Positions 16,755 through 24,150 of a stretch of DNA of 64,000 nucleotides are shown one piece after another. The notes beneath the pieces are model-generated. The model had not been told where the DNA came from and did not search any database. It saw only the letters and a program-made list of their open reading frames with translations. The position numbers and the translations under genes were made by a program. The stretch is from Thermoflavimicrobium daqui (lineage in GTDB: Bacteria; Bacillota; Bacilli; Thermoactinomycetales; Thermoactinomycetaceae): NCBI RefSeq assembly GCF_003313465.1, contig NZ_KZ845667.1, positions 265,762-329,761 of the forward strand, in the 5' to 3' direction. The number at the start of each line of letters is the position of its first letter. Position 1 is the stretch's first letter.

Positions 16755-17534
16755 CTAACAGCTTGTCTTATGGGCGACCAACCAAACCATTTGATAGCGG
16801 AATGTCCACTCTCCATCCGCTTTTTCTTGAAAATGTTGCAAATAGAATGGGTCGCCAGATTGCTGACCGCTTTTTATTTCTTTCAAAATTTGCTCTTCCA
16901 TCTTAGGATCGGTTCCAGCATCAGCAAACCAAGCGGTTAGAGAACGCAACACTTCATCATGTAACACTGATGACACTGTAAATCCTACACCTTGTAACCG
17001 CTCTACCAATTCGGAGATCGGAAGTGTACGATGATGACTAGAATCACGCATCGTTTCCAAGCGGTTATGTTTTTCCGCAAACTCATCATTTTCGTATGTC
17101 GTGTTATCTAAGATCATCAACCGACCACCCGACTTCAACACACGGAACATCTCCGAAATGGCAAGCTCGGGCTGTTCCATATGATGCAAGGCTCGTGAAC
17201 AAGTAACTAAGTCAAACATTTCATTGGCCACTGGGATTTGTTCGGCATTTCCCGTGATAAACAATGGACGAGCCTCTGATGATTTGAAACTATCTACTGC
17301 ACGCTCTAGCATTGTAGAAGTTACATCTAAGCCAACCAATACCTTTACTTTTGTCGCTAAGGTCAGTAGTACAGCTCCCGTACCCGTTGCTACATCTAGA
17401 ACATAGTCATTGGGTTTCGGATCAGCCAGACGCAAAATCATATCTTCCTTAAGGCGACGTGCTTGCCCCTGTTGATACTCTGTAGCAATTGCATCAAACT
17501 TCTTAACGATTTTATCAAGATGGTTATTTGACAA
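16755..17534 (-). CDS. Class I SAM-dependent methyltransferase, first gene of the operon
   Basis: A 259-residue UbiE-type methyltransferase. Motif I is VLDVATGTGAVLLTLA near 46, followed by VGLDVTSTMLERA, then the TCSRALHHMEQPE block near 114 and GGRLMILDNT near 140. The start is a TTG at 17534 with GGGAGG 7 nt upstream. It is the most upstream gene of the phosphonate operon and so should be the first translated; 21 bp separate it from the decarboxylase subunit. The acceptor is unknown. It resembles, in fold and motif order, the stand-alone methyltransferase near 48.5 kb. Confidence 0.82.
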   Translation of the reverse strand: MSNNHLDKIVKKFDAIATEYQQGQARRLKEDMILRLADPKPNDYVLDVATGTGAVLLTLATKVKVLVGLDVTSTMLERAVDSFKSSEARPLFITGNAEQIPVANEMFDLVTCSRALHHMEQPELAISEMFRVLKSGGRLMILDNTTYENDEFAEKHNRLETMRDSSHHRTLPISELVERLQGVGFTVSSVLHDEVLRSLTAWFADAGTDPKMEEQILKEIKSGQQSGDPFYLQHFQEKADGEWTFRYQMVWLVAHKTSC

Positions 17535-17687
17535 AGAAATACCTCCCTTAATTTGTTTAGCAAATACGTCGAATTACATTAAAAATCAGCGATGGACTCT
17601 AATTCTTCATTTTGGAAAATACGGTGCGTAGGATAAACAATAGCTAGAAGAAAAGCAATAAGGAATTGGAGCATTTGGAAGTGTAAA

Positions 17688-17715
17688 ATAATAGAGTAGT
17701 TTTATTAAAGATCAA
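17688..17715 (-). promoter_or_regulatory. Possible promoter of the phosphonate operon
   Basis: On the minus strand TTGATC (17710-17715) and TATTAT (17688-17693) are 16 bp apart, a fair sigma-A type pair. The leader to the first start codon would be about 150 nt. The region is AT-rich, so such matches also arise by chance. Confidence 0.3.
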
Positions 17716-17757
17716 CCGATTCATTATGATTCTAATTCGATAGGTTCTCTCTGTAGA

Positions 17758-17804
17758 AGATCGTTATCTTTAACTGCTATATACCTAGTTCTTCATAACG
17801 ATCT
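17758..17804. promoter_or_regulatory. 10-bp inverted repeat upstream of the operon promoter
   Basis: AGATCGTTAT at 17758-17767 is matched by its exact complement ATAACGATCT at 17795-17804, with 27 bp between. It lies just upstream of the proposed promoter and could be a regulator binding site or part of a longer RNA stem. Confidence 0.3.
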
Positions 17805-18044
17805 AAAATCACAAGCGTTATATCAAACTTCATATTCTTATTTTTATCCACAACACATCCTTTCCGTTAATTCAAAATAAAACAAATTTATAATATATAA
17901 TTAGACATCACATTAAAAAAATCCTTCTGAAAATAAATTAAAATATATTTTTTCTGAATATATATTATGAAAAATTTAGAAAATTAAAAATATAAATGTA
18001 TTATCACCATTGTTTTAATATCCATTATCTACATAGTACTTAAA

Positions 18045-18072
18045 TAAAAAAACATCTAAATCACTTTAGATG
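18045..18072 (-). terminator. Hairpin followed by a T run on the minus strand
   Basis: An 8-bp stem (18053-18060 with 18065-18072, CATCTAAA) with a 4-nt loop is followed on the minus strand by seven T (18046-18052). It lies between the B12-importer terminator and the phosphonate operon and could insulate the operon from upstream transcription. Confidence 0.55.
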
Positions 18073-18112
18073 CCTTTTATTAGTCCGAATATTCATAATT
18101 TAATTTTAACAT

Positions 18113-18196
18113 TCACCTACCTGTTTTGAGATTTCTAAAAACAGTGATACCAAAGAGTGGTTCAACTAGGCTTGGTAAAGCCATAAGTCCATTCAT
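18113..18196 (-). pseudogene. Tiny remnant resembling a sodium:alanine symporter C-terminus
   Basis: An ATG at 18196 opens 27 codons, beginning MNGLMALPSLVEPLFGI and ending with NLKTGR and TGA. The MNGLMALPxLxxLL string is typical of the last helix of AgcS-type amino acid:cation symporters. A stop lies directly upstream in frame, so at most a fragment is left. Chance resemblance is possible. Confidence 0.3.
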
Positions 18197-18289
18197 CGTA
18201 TCTTAAGCATCCCTCATGAGGTTAATTTACTGGAATGATCTCCTTCTTAATCTGGCTTACTTACTACCTATTATCGAAATAATTACAAG

Positions 18290-18322
18290 ACAAAGCCGTT
18301 GTTTAGATCACAACGGCTTTGT
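18290..18322 (-). terminator. Terminator after the B12-binding protein gene
   Basis: A perfect 13-bp stem (18290-18302 with 18310-18322, ACAAAGCCGTTGT) with a 7-nt loop lies about 110 bp past the end of the btuF-like gene. Confidence 0.7.
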
Positions 18323-18431
18323 TTACTGAAGAAGGTATTATGGTATCGTTCCTTTTCCCTCCTAATTAATAGCATAGCCATTCAACAGGTGAAGGGAATT
18401 AAGTATATTAGCACTCTTGTGTATATCAGGA

Positions 18432-19421
18432 TCACTCATTCATACGTTCAGGATAAAGTCCCTTAACTAATAACTTTAATGTTTGAGGAGCTCGAATTCC
18501 TTCGGCAGCTGCAGAAAGAGGAAGTACAATAAAACGCTTATTTTTAATCGCAGGGACAGCAGCAAGCTCTTTTTTAGCAAGAAGTATATCTTTTTTTTGC
18601 TGGACAGTTTTATCTCCATAGTCAACGATGACAATCACTTCTGGCTCACGCTCAACTACTTCTTCCCAACTAACATGGGCCCAGCCTTTTTTAATATCAG
18701 CAAATATATTTTTACCACCAGCTAGCTTAATTAGGTGAGTCATATAATTATTCGCTGCTGTCATCGCTTTATCTTCCCCACTATCATAAACAAAAACTTT
18801 TTGTGTTCTTCCGATTTTCTCGATTTTCTTAGTTGTTTGTTGAACCTCTTGTTTCATTTGATGAATGACTTCATTTGCCTTCTTATCTACATGAAAAATC
18901 CGCCCGATATTTCGAATATCTTGATATACATCCTCTAAGGTAGGAGAGGTTTTGTTCGAAGATTCCTGAATATATGTTTTAATGCCTGCTTGTTCCAATT
19001 CTTGAACAGTACCTAATGATTTTTCTGTAAATGCACTTGACCATCCTGCATAAGCAAAATCAGGCTCTGCAGCCAAAAAGGCTTCTTTGGAAGGATACTT
19101 TTTGGCTAACACTGGAATTTTAGAGTAAATCTCCTGAAATTCTGGTAAGATTTGATCATCTAGATAAGCCGTACCGACCATCGATTTCTCCAGTCCTAAC
19201 GCCAACATAATCTCAGTAACATGCTGATTTAAGCTTACTGCTCTCTTAGGTACATCTGTATATGTAGTGGTCTTTCCCATATTGGTAATCACCACTTTTT
19301 GCGGTGATTGATCAGAAGGTACATCCCCTGCATGAGACTTTTTAGCACTACTACAAGCTGATATGATGCTCAAAATACACAAGAGTACAGTTAGACGAAA
19401 AATCATTTTTTTTATGCTCAT
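18432..19421 (-). CDS. btuF: ABC transporter substrate-binding lipoprotein, cobalamin type
   Basis: A 329-residue lipoprotein with a signal peptide (positive MSIKKMIFR, hydrophobic core) and lipobox SIISAC, so Cys 23 is the anchor. The body is the periplasmic-binding-protein type III fold used for siderophores, heme and cobalamin (PKRAVSLNQHVTEIMLALGL near 58, IVIVDYGDK near 263). The family alone does not tell B12 from iron. The cobalamin riboswitch in front of the operon makes vitamin B12 or a related corrinoid the likely ligand. Last gene of the three-gene operon, 15 bp after the ATPase gene. Confidence 0.85.
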   Translation of the reverse strand: MSIKKMIFRLTVLLCILSIISACSSAKKSHAGDVPSDQSPQKVVITNMGKTTTYTDVPKRAVSLNQHVTEIMLALGLEKSMVGTAYLDDQILPEFQEIYSKIPVLAKKYPSKEAFLAAEPDFAYAGWSSAFTEKSLGTVQELEQAGIKTYIQESSNKTSPTLEDVYQDIRNIGRIFHVDKKANEVIHQMKQEVQQTTKKIEKIGRTQKVFVYDSGEDKAMTAANNYMTHLIKLAGGKNIFADIKKGWAHVSWEEVVEREPEVIVIVDYGDKTVQQKKDILLAKKELAAVPAIKNKRFIVLPLSAAAEGIRAPQTLKLLVKGLYPERMNE

Positions 19422-19436
19422 ATGTTAATCTCCTTT

Positions 19437-20210
19437 TTAGCTTACCTGATCCGAAATAAAGGTTATGTGCGGTTTTCCAGTTTTAGCATGAATTACAATT
19501 TCTGTTTCTACTCCAAATACTTCTCTTAGTAAGTCAACAGTTAATACTTCCTTAGGGGTTCCTGATCTCACAATCTGTCCACTCTGCATGACATATAGAT
19601 AATCTGTATAGATAGAAGCAAGATTTAAATCATGTAATGCGGCAATGACAGAGACATCCAAATTTTTAACAAGGTTAAGTAATTGAAATTGATAACGAAT
19701 ATCTAAATGATTAGTTGGCTCATCTAAGATAATTAATTCGGCTTGCTGGGCAAGAGCTCTTGCGATTAATACACGCTGCTTCTCTCCCCCTGATAAGCTC
19801 ATAAAACTCCGTTTGGCGAATGCTTCCATATTGACACGAGCCAAAGCTTGTTGCACGATAACATAGTCATCAATCGTATCTGATTCGAATAAACGTTTAT
19901 GTGGTGTTCGACCCATCAAAACCATTTCTTGCACCGAAAAATCAAATGCCTCAGTAGCTTCTTGACTAACGATAGCCATATGTTGAAAAACGTAGCGTGA
20001 AGATAATGCTTCTATATCTTGATCAGCTAATTGAATAGACCCCGAATTTGGCTTAAGAACTCGGTAGATCGTTTTTAACAAGGTTGATTTTCCACTCCCA
20101 TTGGGGCCAATAATTCCTACAAACTGGCCAGCCGAAACATGAAGGGAAATATCTTGAATGATCGGTGTTTGCATGAAACTAAATGAGACATTTTCTAATT
20201 TGAGATTCAT
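19437..20210 (-). CDS. btuD: ABC transporter ATPase, cobalamin type
   Basis: A 257-residue ATPase when started at the ATG at 20210, where it overlaps the permease stop as ATGA. The frame is open 45 codons further upstream, but that part lies inside the permease gene and does not look like protein. Walker A is GPNGSGKSTLLK near 35, the signature LSGGEKQR near 137, Walker B LIILDEPTNHLD near 157, and the switch His is in AALHDLNLAS near 190. FepC/BtuD subfamily. It powers B12 uptake with the neighbouring permease and binding protein. Confidence 0.9.
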   Translation of the reverse strand: MNLKLENVSFSFMQTPIIQDISLHVSAGQFVGIIGPNGSGKSTLLKTIYRVLKPNSGSIQLADQDIEALSSRYVFQHMAIVSQEATEAFDFSVQEMVLMGRTPHKRLFESDTIDDYVIVQQALARVNMEAFAKRSFMSLSGGEKQRVLIARALAQQAELIILDEPTNHLDIRYQFQLLNLVKNLDVSVIAALHDLNLASIYTDYLYVMQSGQIVRSGTPKEVLTVDLLREVFGVETEIVIHAKTGKPHITFISDQVS

Positions 20211-21346
20211 CGATTTGCTCCTCCAAAAGAATAGGTCTGGCGCCGTAAAAGCCAAATAAAGAAAGGTCCTCCACACATTGCTGTTACTACTCCAATAGGC
20301 AGTTCTTGCGGAGCGAAAATTAACCGTGCTAAGACATCGGCCCAAATAGTGATGATCGCTCCCAGAAAAGCGCTAATTGGCAAGACTCTACGATGATCGG
20401 ATCCGATTAAAAAGCGTGTAATATGAGGAACCATTAGGCCAATAAATCCGATAGCACCACTTACTGCCACAATGACCCCTGTAACTAAAGATGAGATTAA
20501 AATCAGTACTTTACGAAAAGTATCTGTATTAATCCCCAGTGTCGTTGCAGTTTCTTCTCCCATCAACAAAGCGTTCAAAGAACGATATTGAAAAAGCAGA
20601 AAAAACAATCCAAATAGTACAACAAAGCTAGGAATAGTCAAATATTCCCATTTCGCACCTGCTAAGCTTCCCATCATCCAAAACATCGCATCTCGAATTC
20701 CTTGTTCATTGGGTGCCATCGTCACAATAAGGTTAGTAATAGCTGATAGAACCATCGATACGGCTATACCTGATAAAAGTAGGCGTGTGTTGTTCACCCT
20801 CCCACTTGTTTGAGCCAAAATATAAACCATGATCATTGATAGTAAGGCACCGAGAAAAGATCCAATTGATAACGCATATTGCCCGAATAATGGTAAGGCT
20901 CCAAAAATAATAACCAACGTAGCTGCTACAGATGCACCAGATGAAACACCAAGAATATAAGGATCAGCTAAAGAATTTCGCACTAATGCCTGAATGACTG
21001 TCCCCACGATTGCGAGTCCACTTCCGATCACTACTCCTAACAATACGCGTGGTAACCGGATATTCCAAACAATATAGTCCTGTGCTTGGCTCCAATCCTG
21101 CTCCACCATCCCACCTATCATAGGGAAATGTGATAATATGATTTTCCATACGGTTAAAGGGGTAATTTTAACAGGACCAAGCATGACTGCCAAAGTTACT
21201 GATACGAAGGTGATTCCTGCAAATAGAAAGAGAGCCATTTTAAACCATCGTTTTTGTTTTTGATACGGTTGTTTACTTGGATGGCCAGTTGCTATTTTTC
21301 GATTTTGTACTTGCTCTTGAACACTTTTTATAACTGGACTGCTCAT
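20207..21346 (-). CDS. btuC: ABC transporter permease, FecCD/BtuC type
   Basis: A 379-residue integral membrane protein of the FecCD family with about ten helices. Landmarks: WNIRLPRVLLGVVIGSGLAI near 115, NSLADPYILGVSSGAS near 150, and SGAIGFIGLMVPHITRFLIG near 305-325, the last being the loop that meets the ATPase. I start it at the ATG at 21346, which has AAGGAG 7 nt upstream; the open frame runs into the riboswitch terminator but that part is not coding. First gene of the riboswitch-controlled operon. Confidence 0.9.
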   Translation of the reverse strand: MSSPVIKSVQEQVQNRKIATGHPSKQPYQKQKRWFKMALFLFAGITFVSVTLAVMLGPVKITPLTVWKIILSHFPMIGGMVEQDWSQAQDYIVWNIRLPRVLLGVVIGSGLAIVGTVIQALVRNSLADPYILGVSSGASVAATLVIIFGALPLFGQYALSIGSFLGALLSMIMVYILAQTSGRVNNTRLLLSGIAVSMVLSAITNLIVTMAPNEQGIRDAMFWMMGSLAGAKWEYLTIPSFVVLFGLFFLLFQYRSLNALLMGEETATTLGINTDTFRKVLILISSLVTGVIVAVSGAIGFIGLMVPHITRFLIGSDHRRVLPISAFLGAIITIWADVLARLIFAPQELPIGVVTAMCGGPFFIWLLRRQTYSFGGANR

Positions 21347-21374
21347 GAAGTAACTCCTTATTATGTTTTCAATG

Positions 21375-21400
21375 AAAAAACCTCGTCTTCGCAGACGAGG
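21375..21400 (-). terminator. Riboswitch expression-platform terminator
   Basis: On the minus strand a hairpin of CCTCGTCT / AGACGAGG (21381-21400) with a GCGA-like loop is followed by six T (21375-21380), 29 nt before the btuC start. Its position between aptamer and gene shows that the B12 switch acts by transcription termination. Confidence 0.88.
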
Positions 21401-21497
21401 CCAGGGTACCAATTTATATACGACTTCCATTTTGTAAGCGACAACATTACACAAATAGACAGTAAGCCGTTTTATTGTACACCTCTCCTCTCCGCGA

Positions 21498-21680
21498 AGG
21501 CATCTGGGTGTGGCAAACTAGGTAGGTCTCCTGACTTCCAGTTCATCACGCTCTTTTGCCTTCCCCGATGATATCCATCGAGTGGCATATATAAAAGAGA
21601 ACTCCCTGGTTACAGTGGCGGGACCGTTCGGGATTTGCACCCGATTCCCTGTTACCCTTTGCTTAAACAAAGGCACCTAG
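21498..21680 (-). ncRNA. Cobalamin (adenosylcobalamin-type) riboswitch
   Basis: The minus strand carries the consensus elements in order: GGGAATCGGGTGCAAATCCC, the B12 box GCCACTGTAA (box at 21613-21619), a variable arm, then AGTCAGGAGACCT (21524-21536) with the following ACCTAG segment. A partly matched P1 helix joins about 21671-21678 with 21498-21505. High corrinoid should favour the terminator at 21375-21400 and shut off the importer. The start and end of the aptamer are approximate. Confidence 0.95.
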
Positions 21681-21845
21681 TCGCTTCATATAAAATTATC
21701 ATTATATCTAATCATTTCATATAATAACATTAAAAATAGATTGTTGATAGATGGTATCCATGTTTTCCGCCTATAAATAGTCTTTTTTATTCAGTTATAA
21801 TCTAGATTCTACTCCGGGTTTTAGATAAATCATTACCTCAAAGTT

Positions 21846-22274
21846 TCATGGCTGAACTTTTTCATATACGACATACTTGGCAGTGGTTTGGAATGGATAG
21901 GACTCTAGAATTTCTCCAACTGACCATACCTTCACTCTAAATCCTTTTTGCAAGTCTGATTGTTTTCCTTTTTTATACTCTTTTCCATCGAAGACTAAAT
22001 ACTCTGTGTTCTTATTTAATGAAATATGACCTTTACTTTTGCTTGTACCCATTTTTCCTTCAACAACAATGATGTGCTGATCTATATCAGTGATAACTCC
22101 ATCGATAGTTGGAGGATTTTTTTTCGTATAAGAAACTCTCTTATCCTCTAAGGAAACCTGTTTAGATGGGTCTTTTGGCTTCTCTTCTATGTTGGTACAA
22201 CTAACTAAGATCATCAAACAAATTACTTGCACTATGATTATACAAACAGCTGACTTCTGACTTATCCTTCTCAT
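21846..22274 (-). CDS. Small lipoprotein, DUF3221-like
   Basis: A 142-residue protein with a short positive start, a hydrophobic stretch (residues 10-25) and lipobox ILVSC, so it is probably anchored to the outer face of the membrane. After a charged linker (residues 28-53) the domain beginning GVITDIDQHIIVVEG and holding KGFRVKVWSVGEILESYP resembles DUF3221 proteins (YobA type), a small OB-like barrel of unknown role. Transcribed alone on the minus strand. No functional statement beyond location is justified. Confidence 0.72.
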   Translation of the reverse strand: MRRISQKSAVCIIIVQVICLMILVSCTNIEEKPKDPSKQVSLEDKRVSYTKKNPPTIDGVITDIDQHIIVVEGKMGTSKSKGHISLNKNTEYLVFDGKEYKKGKQSDLQKGFRVKVWSVGEILESYPFQTTAKYVVYEKVQP

Positions 22275-22330
22275 GAAAATCCTCCCTTATTTGAGGATAA
22301 ATCCTCTTTAGCAAACCGGATATTAGATAG

Positions 22331-22450
22331 AGGTTGCCCTCTTCGCTTTCCCACTCACTCCCGTTTGGTGCAAAAGTCGATCCTACACAAAAACGATTCG
22401 CGGCTTCATCTAGGAATGATCTAGGTTTTGGTTCCAATTATGCAACATGC
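22331..22450. repeat. Dispersed intergenic repeat, copy A
   Basis: One of at least four fuller copies of an intergenic repeat. It reads AGAGGTTGCCCTCTTCGCT, then CCCACTCACTCCCG, then the core GTCGATCCTACACAAAAACG, then a doubled ATCTAGG motif and finally ATGCAACATGC. The first 14 nt can form a small hairpin. Other copies lie at 25430, 40243, 52793 and 62186 with part copies at 35449 and 58383. No protein reading makes sense of it. Confidence 0.75.
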
Positions 22451-22666
22451 TTTAGATATTTTATTACTTCTTAGATAAGTCAAAAATATCATGTCCATCA
22501 TGGTTAGTCAAAAGAAGGAATGAAAAAATAAAATGTTTAGAGATGTCTTCTTAATCAGCTGTTTGCTTTCTTATCTGATCACTTTACTCTGAGATTCCTT
22601 TAGGAGATGCCGTTTATTATCTCATCGATTTAAGAATATTCCTATTTATAAAATAAAAATATAAAG

Positions 22667-23620
22667 CTAATCTTGGTCAAACCATCCTTTATATTTAAAC
22701 CACAAAAAAAGACCCGATCCGATTATAGCCATTACACCCAAAATAATAAAGTAACCATATCTCCATTTTAACTCTGGCATGTAATCAAAATTCATTCCAT
22801 AAATTCCTGCAATAAAAGTAAGTGGCATAAAAATAGTTGTAATAACTGTCAATGTCATCATGATTTTATTCATACGATAAGAATTTAGCGACAAGTAGCT
22901 ATCTCGAATATCTGCTGTAATTTCACGACTCGAGTCGATCATATGAGAAAGTTTGATCAGATGATCATAAATATCACTAAAATAAACACGTTCTGTTTGC
23001 AGAATCACTCTTTCCGAATTAATAATCCGATATAATAATTCACTCATAGGGACTACACTACGTCGTAATTTTGATAAATTACTACGAATATGATAGATTT
23101 GATCAATAGTTATTTTTGTTGAGACTTTCTGGGCTGAGCTTTCTATTTTTGCTAATTGATCTTCTATATTTTGCACAAGTGGAAAGTAAGCATCAACAAG
23201 CTTATCAATAATTTTATAAGCAATTATACCCGGCCCTTTTTGTTTTAAATCCTGCTGTTGACTCACCCGCTCACGAACTTCATCAATTTCTACTAATTTA
23301 GCTTTATGAAAAGAAACCAAATAACGTTCAGAAACAAATAAATCAACTTCTTCTACTCTCAAATCAGCTGCTTTAATCGCATGTAGAACAAAAAATCGAT
23401 AATCCTCGTAATAGTCTAGTTTAGGACGTTGTAAAAAATGCAAACAGTCTTCAATCGCTAATGGGTGAAATCCAAAAAAGTCTTTTAAGTATGATGTTTC
23501 ATCAAAGGTCGGAACATCAAAGTCCACCCAATACCAATCAATTTCCGGGTGGTTTAGTTGTTGAATGGGTAAATCTATAACCATCGTACCATCTTTTTTT
23601 ACAGCCATGGTATGTATCAC
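22667..23620 (-). CDS. corA: CorA-type magnesium/cobalt channel
   Basis: A 317-residue CorA family protein. The long N-terminal cytoplasmic part (about 1-250) ends in the two C-terminal helices; the first ends in the family signature YGMNFDYMPE near residue 275 and the second holds IILGVMAIIGSGLFLWFKY. A lysine-containing tail follows. It should form a pentameric Mg2+ (or other divalent cation) channel in the membrane. Start at the GTG at 23620, which has AAGGAGG with good spacing; an upstream ATG at 23644 precedes the ribosome site. Transcribed alone. Confidence 0.93.
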   Translation of the reverse strand: MIHTMAVKKDGTMVIDLPIQQLNHPEIDWYWVDFDVPTFDETSYLKDFFGFHPLAIEDCLHFLQRPKLDYYEDYRFFVLHAIKAADLRVEEVDLFVSERYLVSFHKAKLVEIDEVRERVSQQQDLKQKGPGIIAYKIIDKLVDAYFPLVQNIEDQLAKIESSAQKVSTKITIDQIYHIRSNLSKLRRSVVPMSELLYRIINSERVILQTERVYFSDIYDHLIKLSHMIDSSREITADIRDSYLSLNSYRMNKIMMTLTVITTIFMPLTFIAGIYGMNFDYMPELKWRYGYFIILGVMAIIGSGLFLWFKYKGWFDQD

Positions 23621-23793
23621 ATCAGCCCCTCCTTTTTTATTCATAGTATTTGTACCGCAGTATAGATAATTCTATCTTTTACCATCGTAATCAATAAAAT
23701 GAACAAAAAACCATCATAAAAAGAAAAGAAAATGAAGTAATTTTCTTACATGATAAGCATATATAGTCATTTATTTCTCTGGTTGTATATCCT

Positions 23794-23840
23794 AAAAAAA
23801 CACCTTTGCCATACCGTTTGATACGATTGGAAAGGTGTTT
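23794..23840 (-). terminator. Terminator of the formamidase operon
   Basis: Stem 23798-23807 with 23831-23840 (AAACACCTTT) lies just past the fmdB stop; on the minus strand it is followed by a run of seven T (23794-23800). The loop is 23 nt. Confidence 0.75.
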
Positions 23841-23862
23841 GTTTCTTTGAGTCTAGCTTCAT

Positions 23863-24150
23863 TTATAATGAATGACCGATTTGCCAAGGACGAGCTTTAA
23901 CAGAATGTCGGTGATGATGGTGATGTTGTCGCGAACCAGATAGTTCCTCTCGTTTCTTTATTTTAGGAAGGGCACTATCTTCAATCCGCTTACGTACCGC
24001 ATGAGGGAAGGACATCAGACCTGGTGGATAAAAGACTCGGTTTGCAGCTCCTTTACAGGTAGGGCAGCTAATTTCATTTTGAACTTCAGTAAGGCGGAGC
24101 CAACATTCAAAAATCCCACATTTTCCACACTTGAAGGCATATAGGATCAT
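23863..24150 (-). CDS. fmdB: FmdB-type zinc ribbon protein
   Basis: A 95-residue protein whose first half is the FmdB/CxxC zinc ribbon: MILYAFKCGKCGIFECW, then ISCPTCKGAANRVFYPPG, giving two CxxC pairs at about residues 8-11 and 33-36. The C-terminal half is basic and holds RQHHHHHRH near 75-83, which could bind metal. FmdB proteins occur beside formamidase and are thought to regulate or assist it. The ATG overlaps the fmdA stop by 4 bp, so both are made together. Confidence 0.85.
   Translation of the reverse strand: MILYAFKCGKCGIFECWLRLTEVQNEISCPTCKGAANRVFYPPGLMSFPHAVRKRIEDSALPKIKKREELSGSRQHHHHHRHSVKARPWQIGHSL

Larger units (their letters stand above)
17535..18431. other. Gene-poor region upstream of the phosphonate operon
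   Basis: About 900 bp. The part from 17870 to 18060 is extremely AT-rich. It contains a possible promoter, a 10-bp inverted repeat, a hairpin with a T run, a short peptide-like remnant and a strong terminator, each listed separately. No regulator gene or other complete open frame was seen. Confidence 0.5.

Noticed and set aside
20211..20345. 46-codon N-terminal extension of the B12 ATPase
   Set aside because: It lies inside the permease gene, does not look like protein, and the ATGA overlap start at 20210 is the usual arrangement.
21347..21454. N-terminal extension of the B12 permease
   Set aside because: It translates the riboswitch terminator; the ATG at 21346 has the ribosome site.
5476..21680. 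Functional link between the phosphonate operon and the B12 importer
   Set aside because: Adjacent, but separated by 900 bp and terminators, and no B12-dependent radical SAM enzyme is in the operon.
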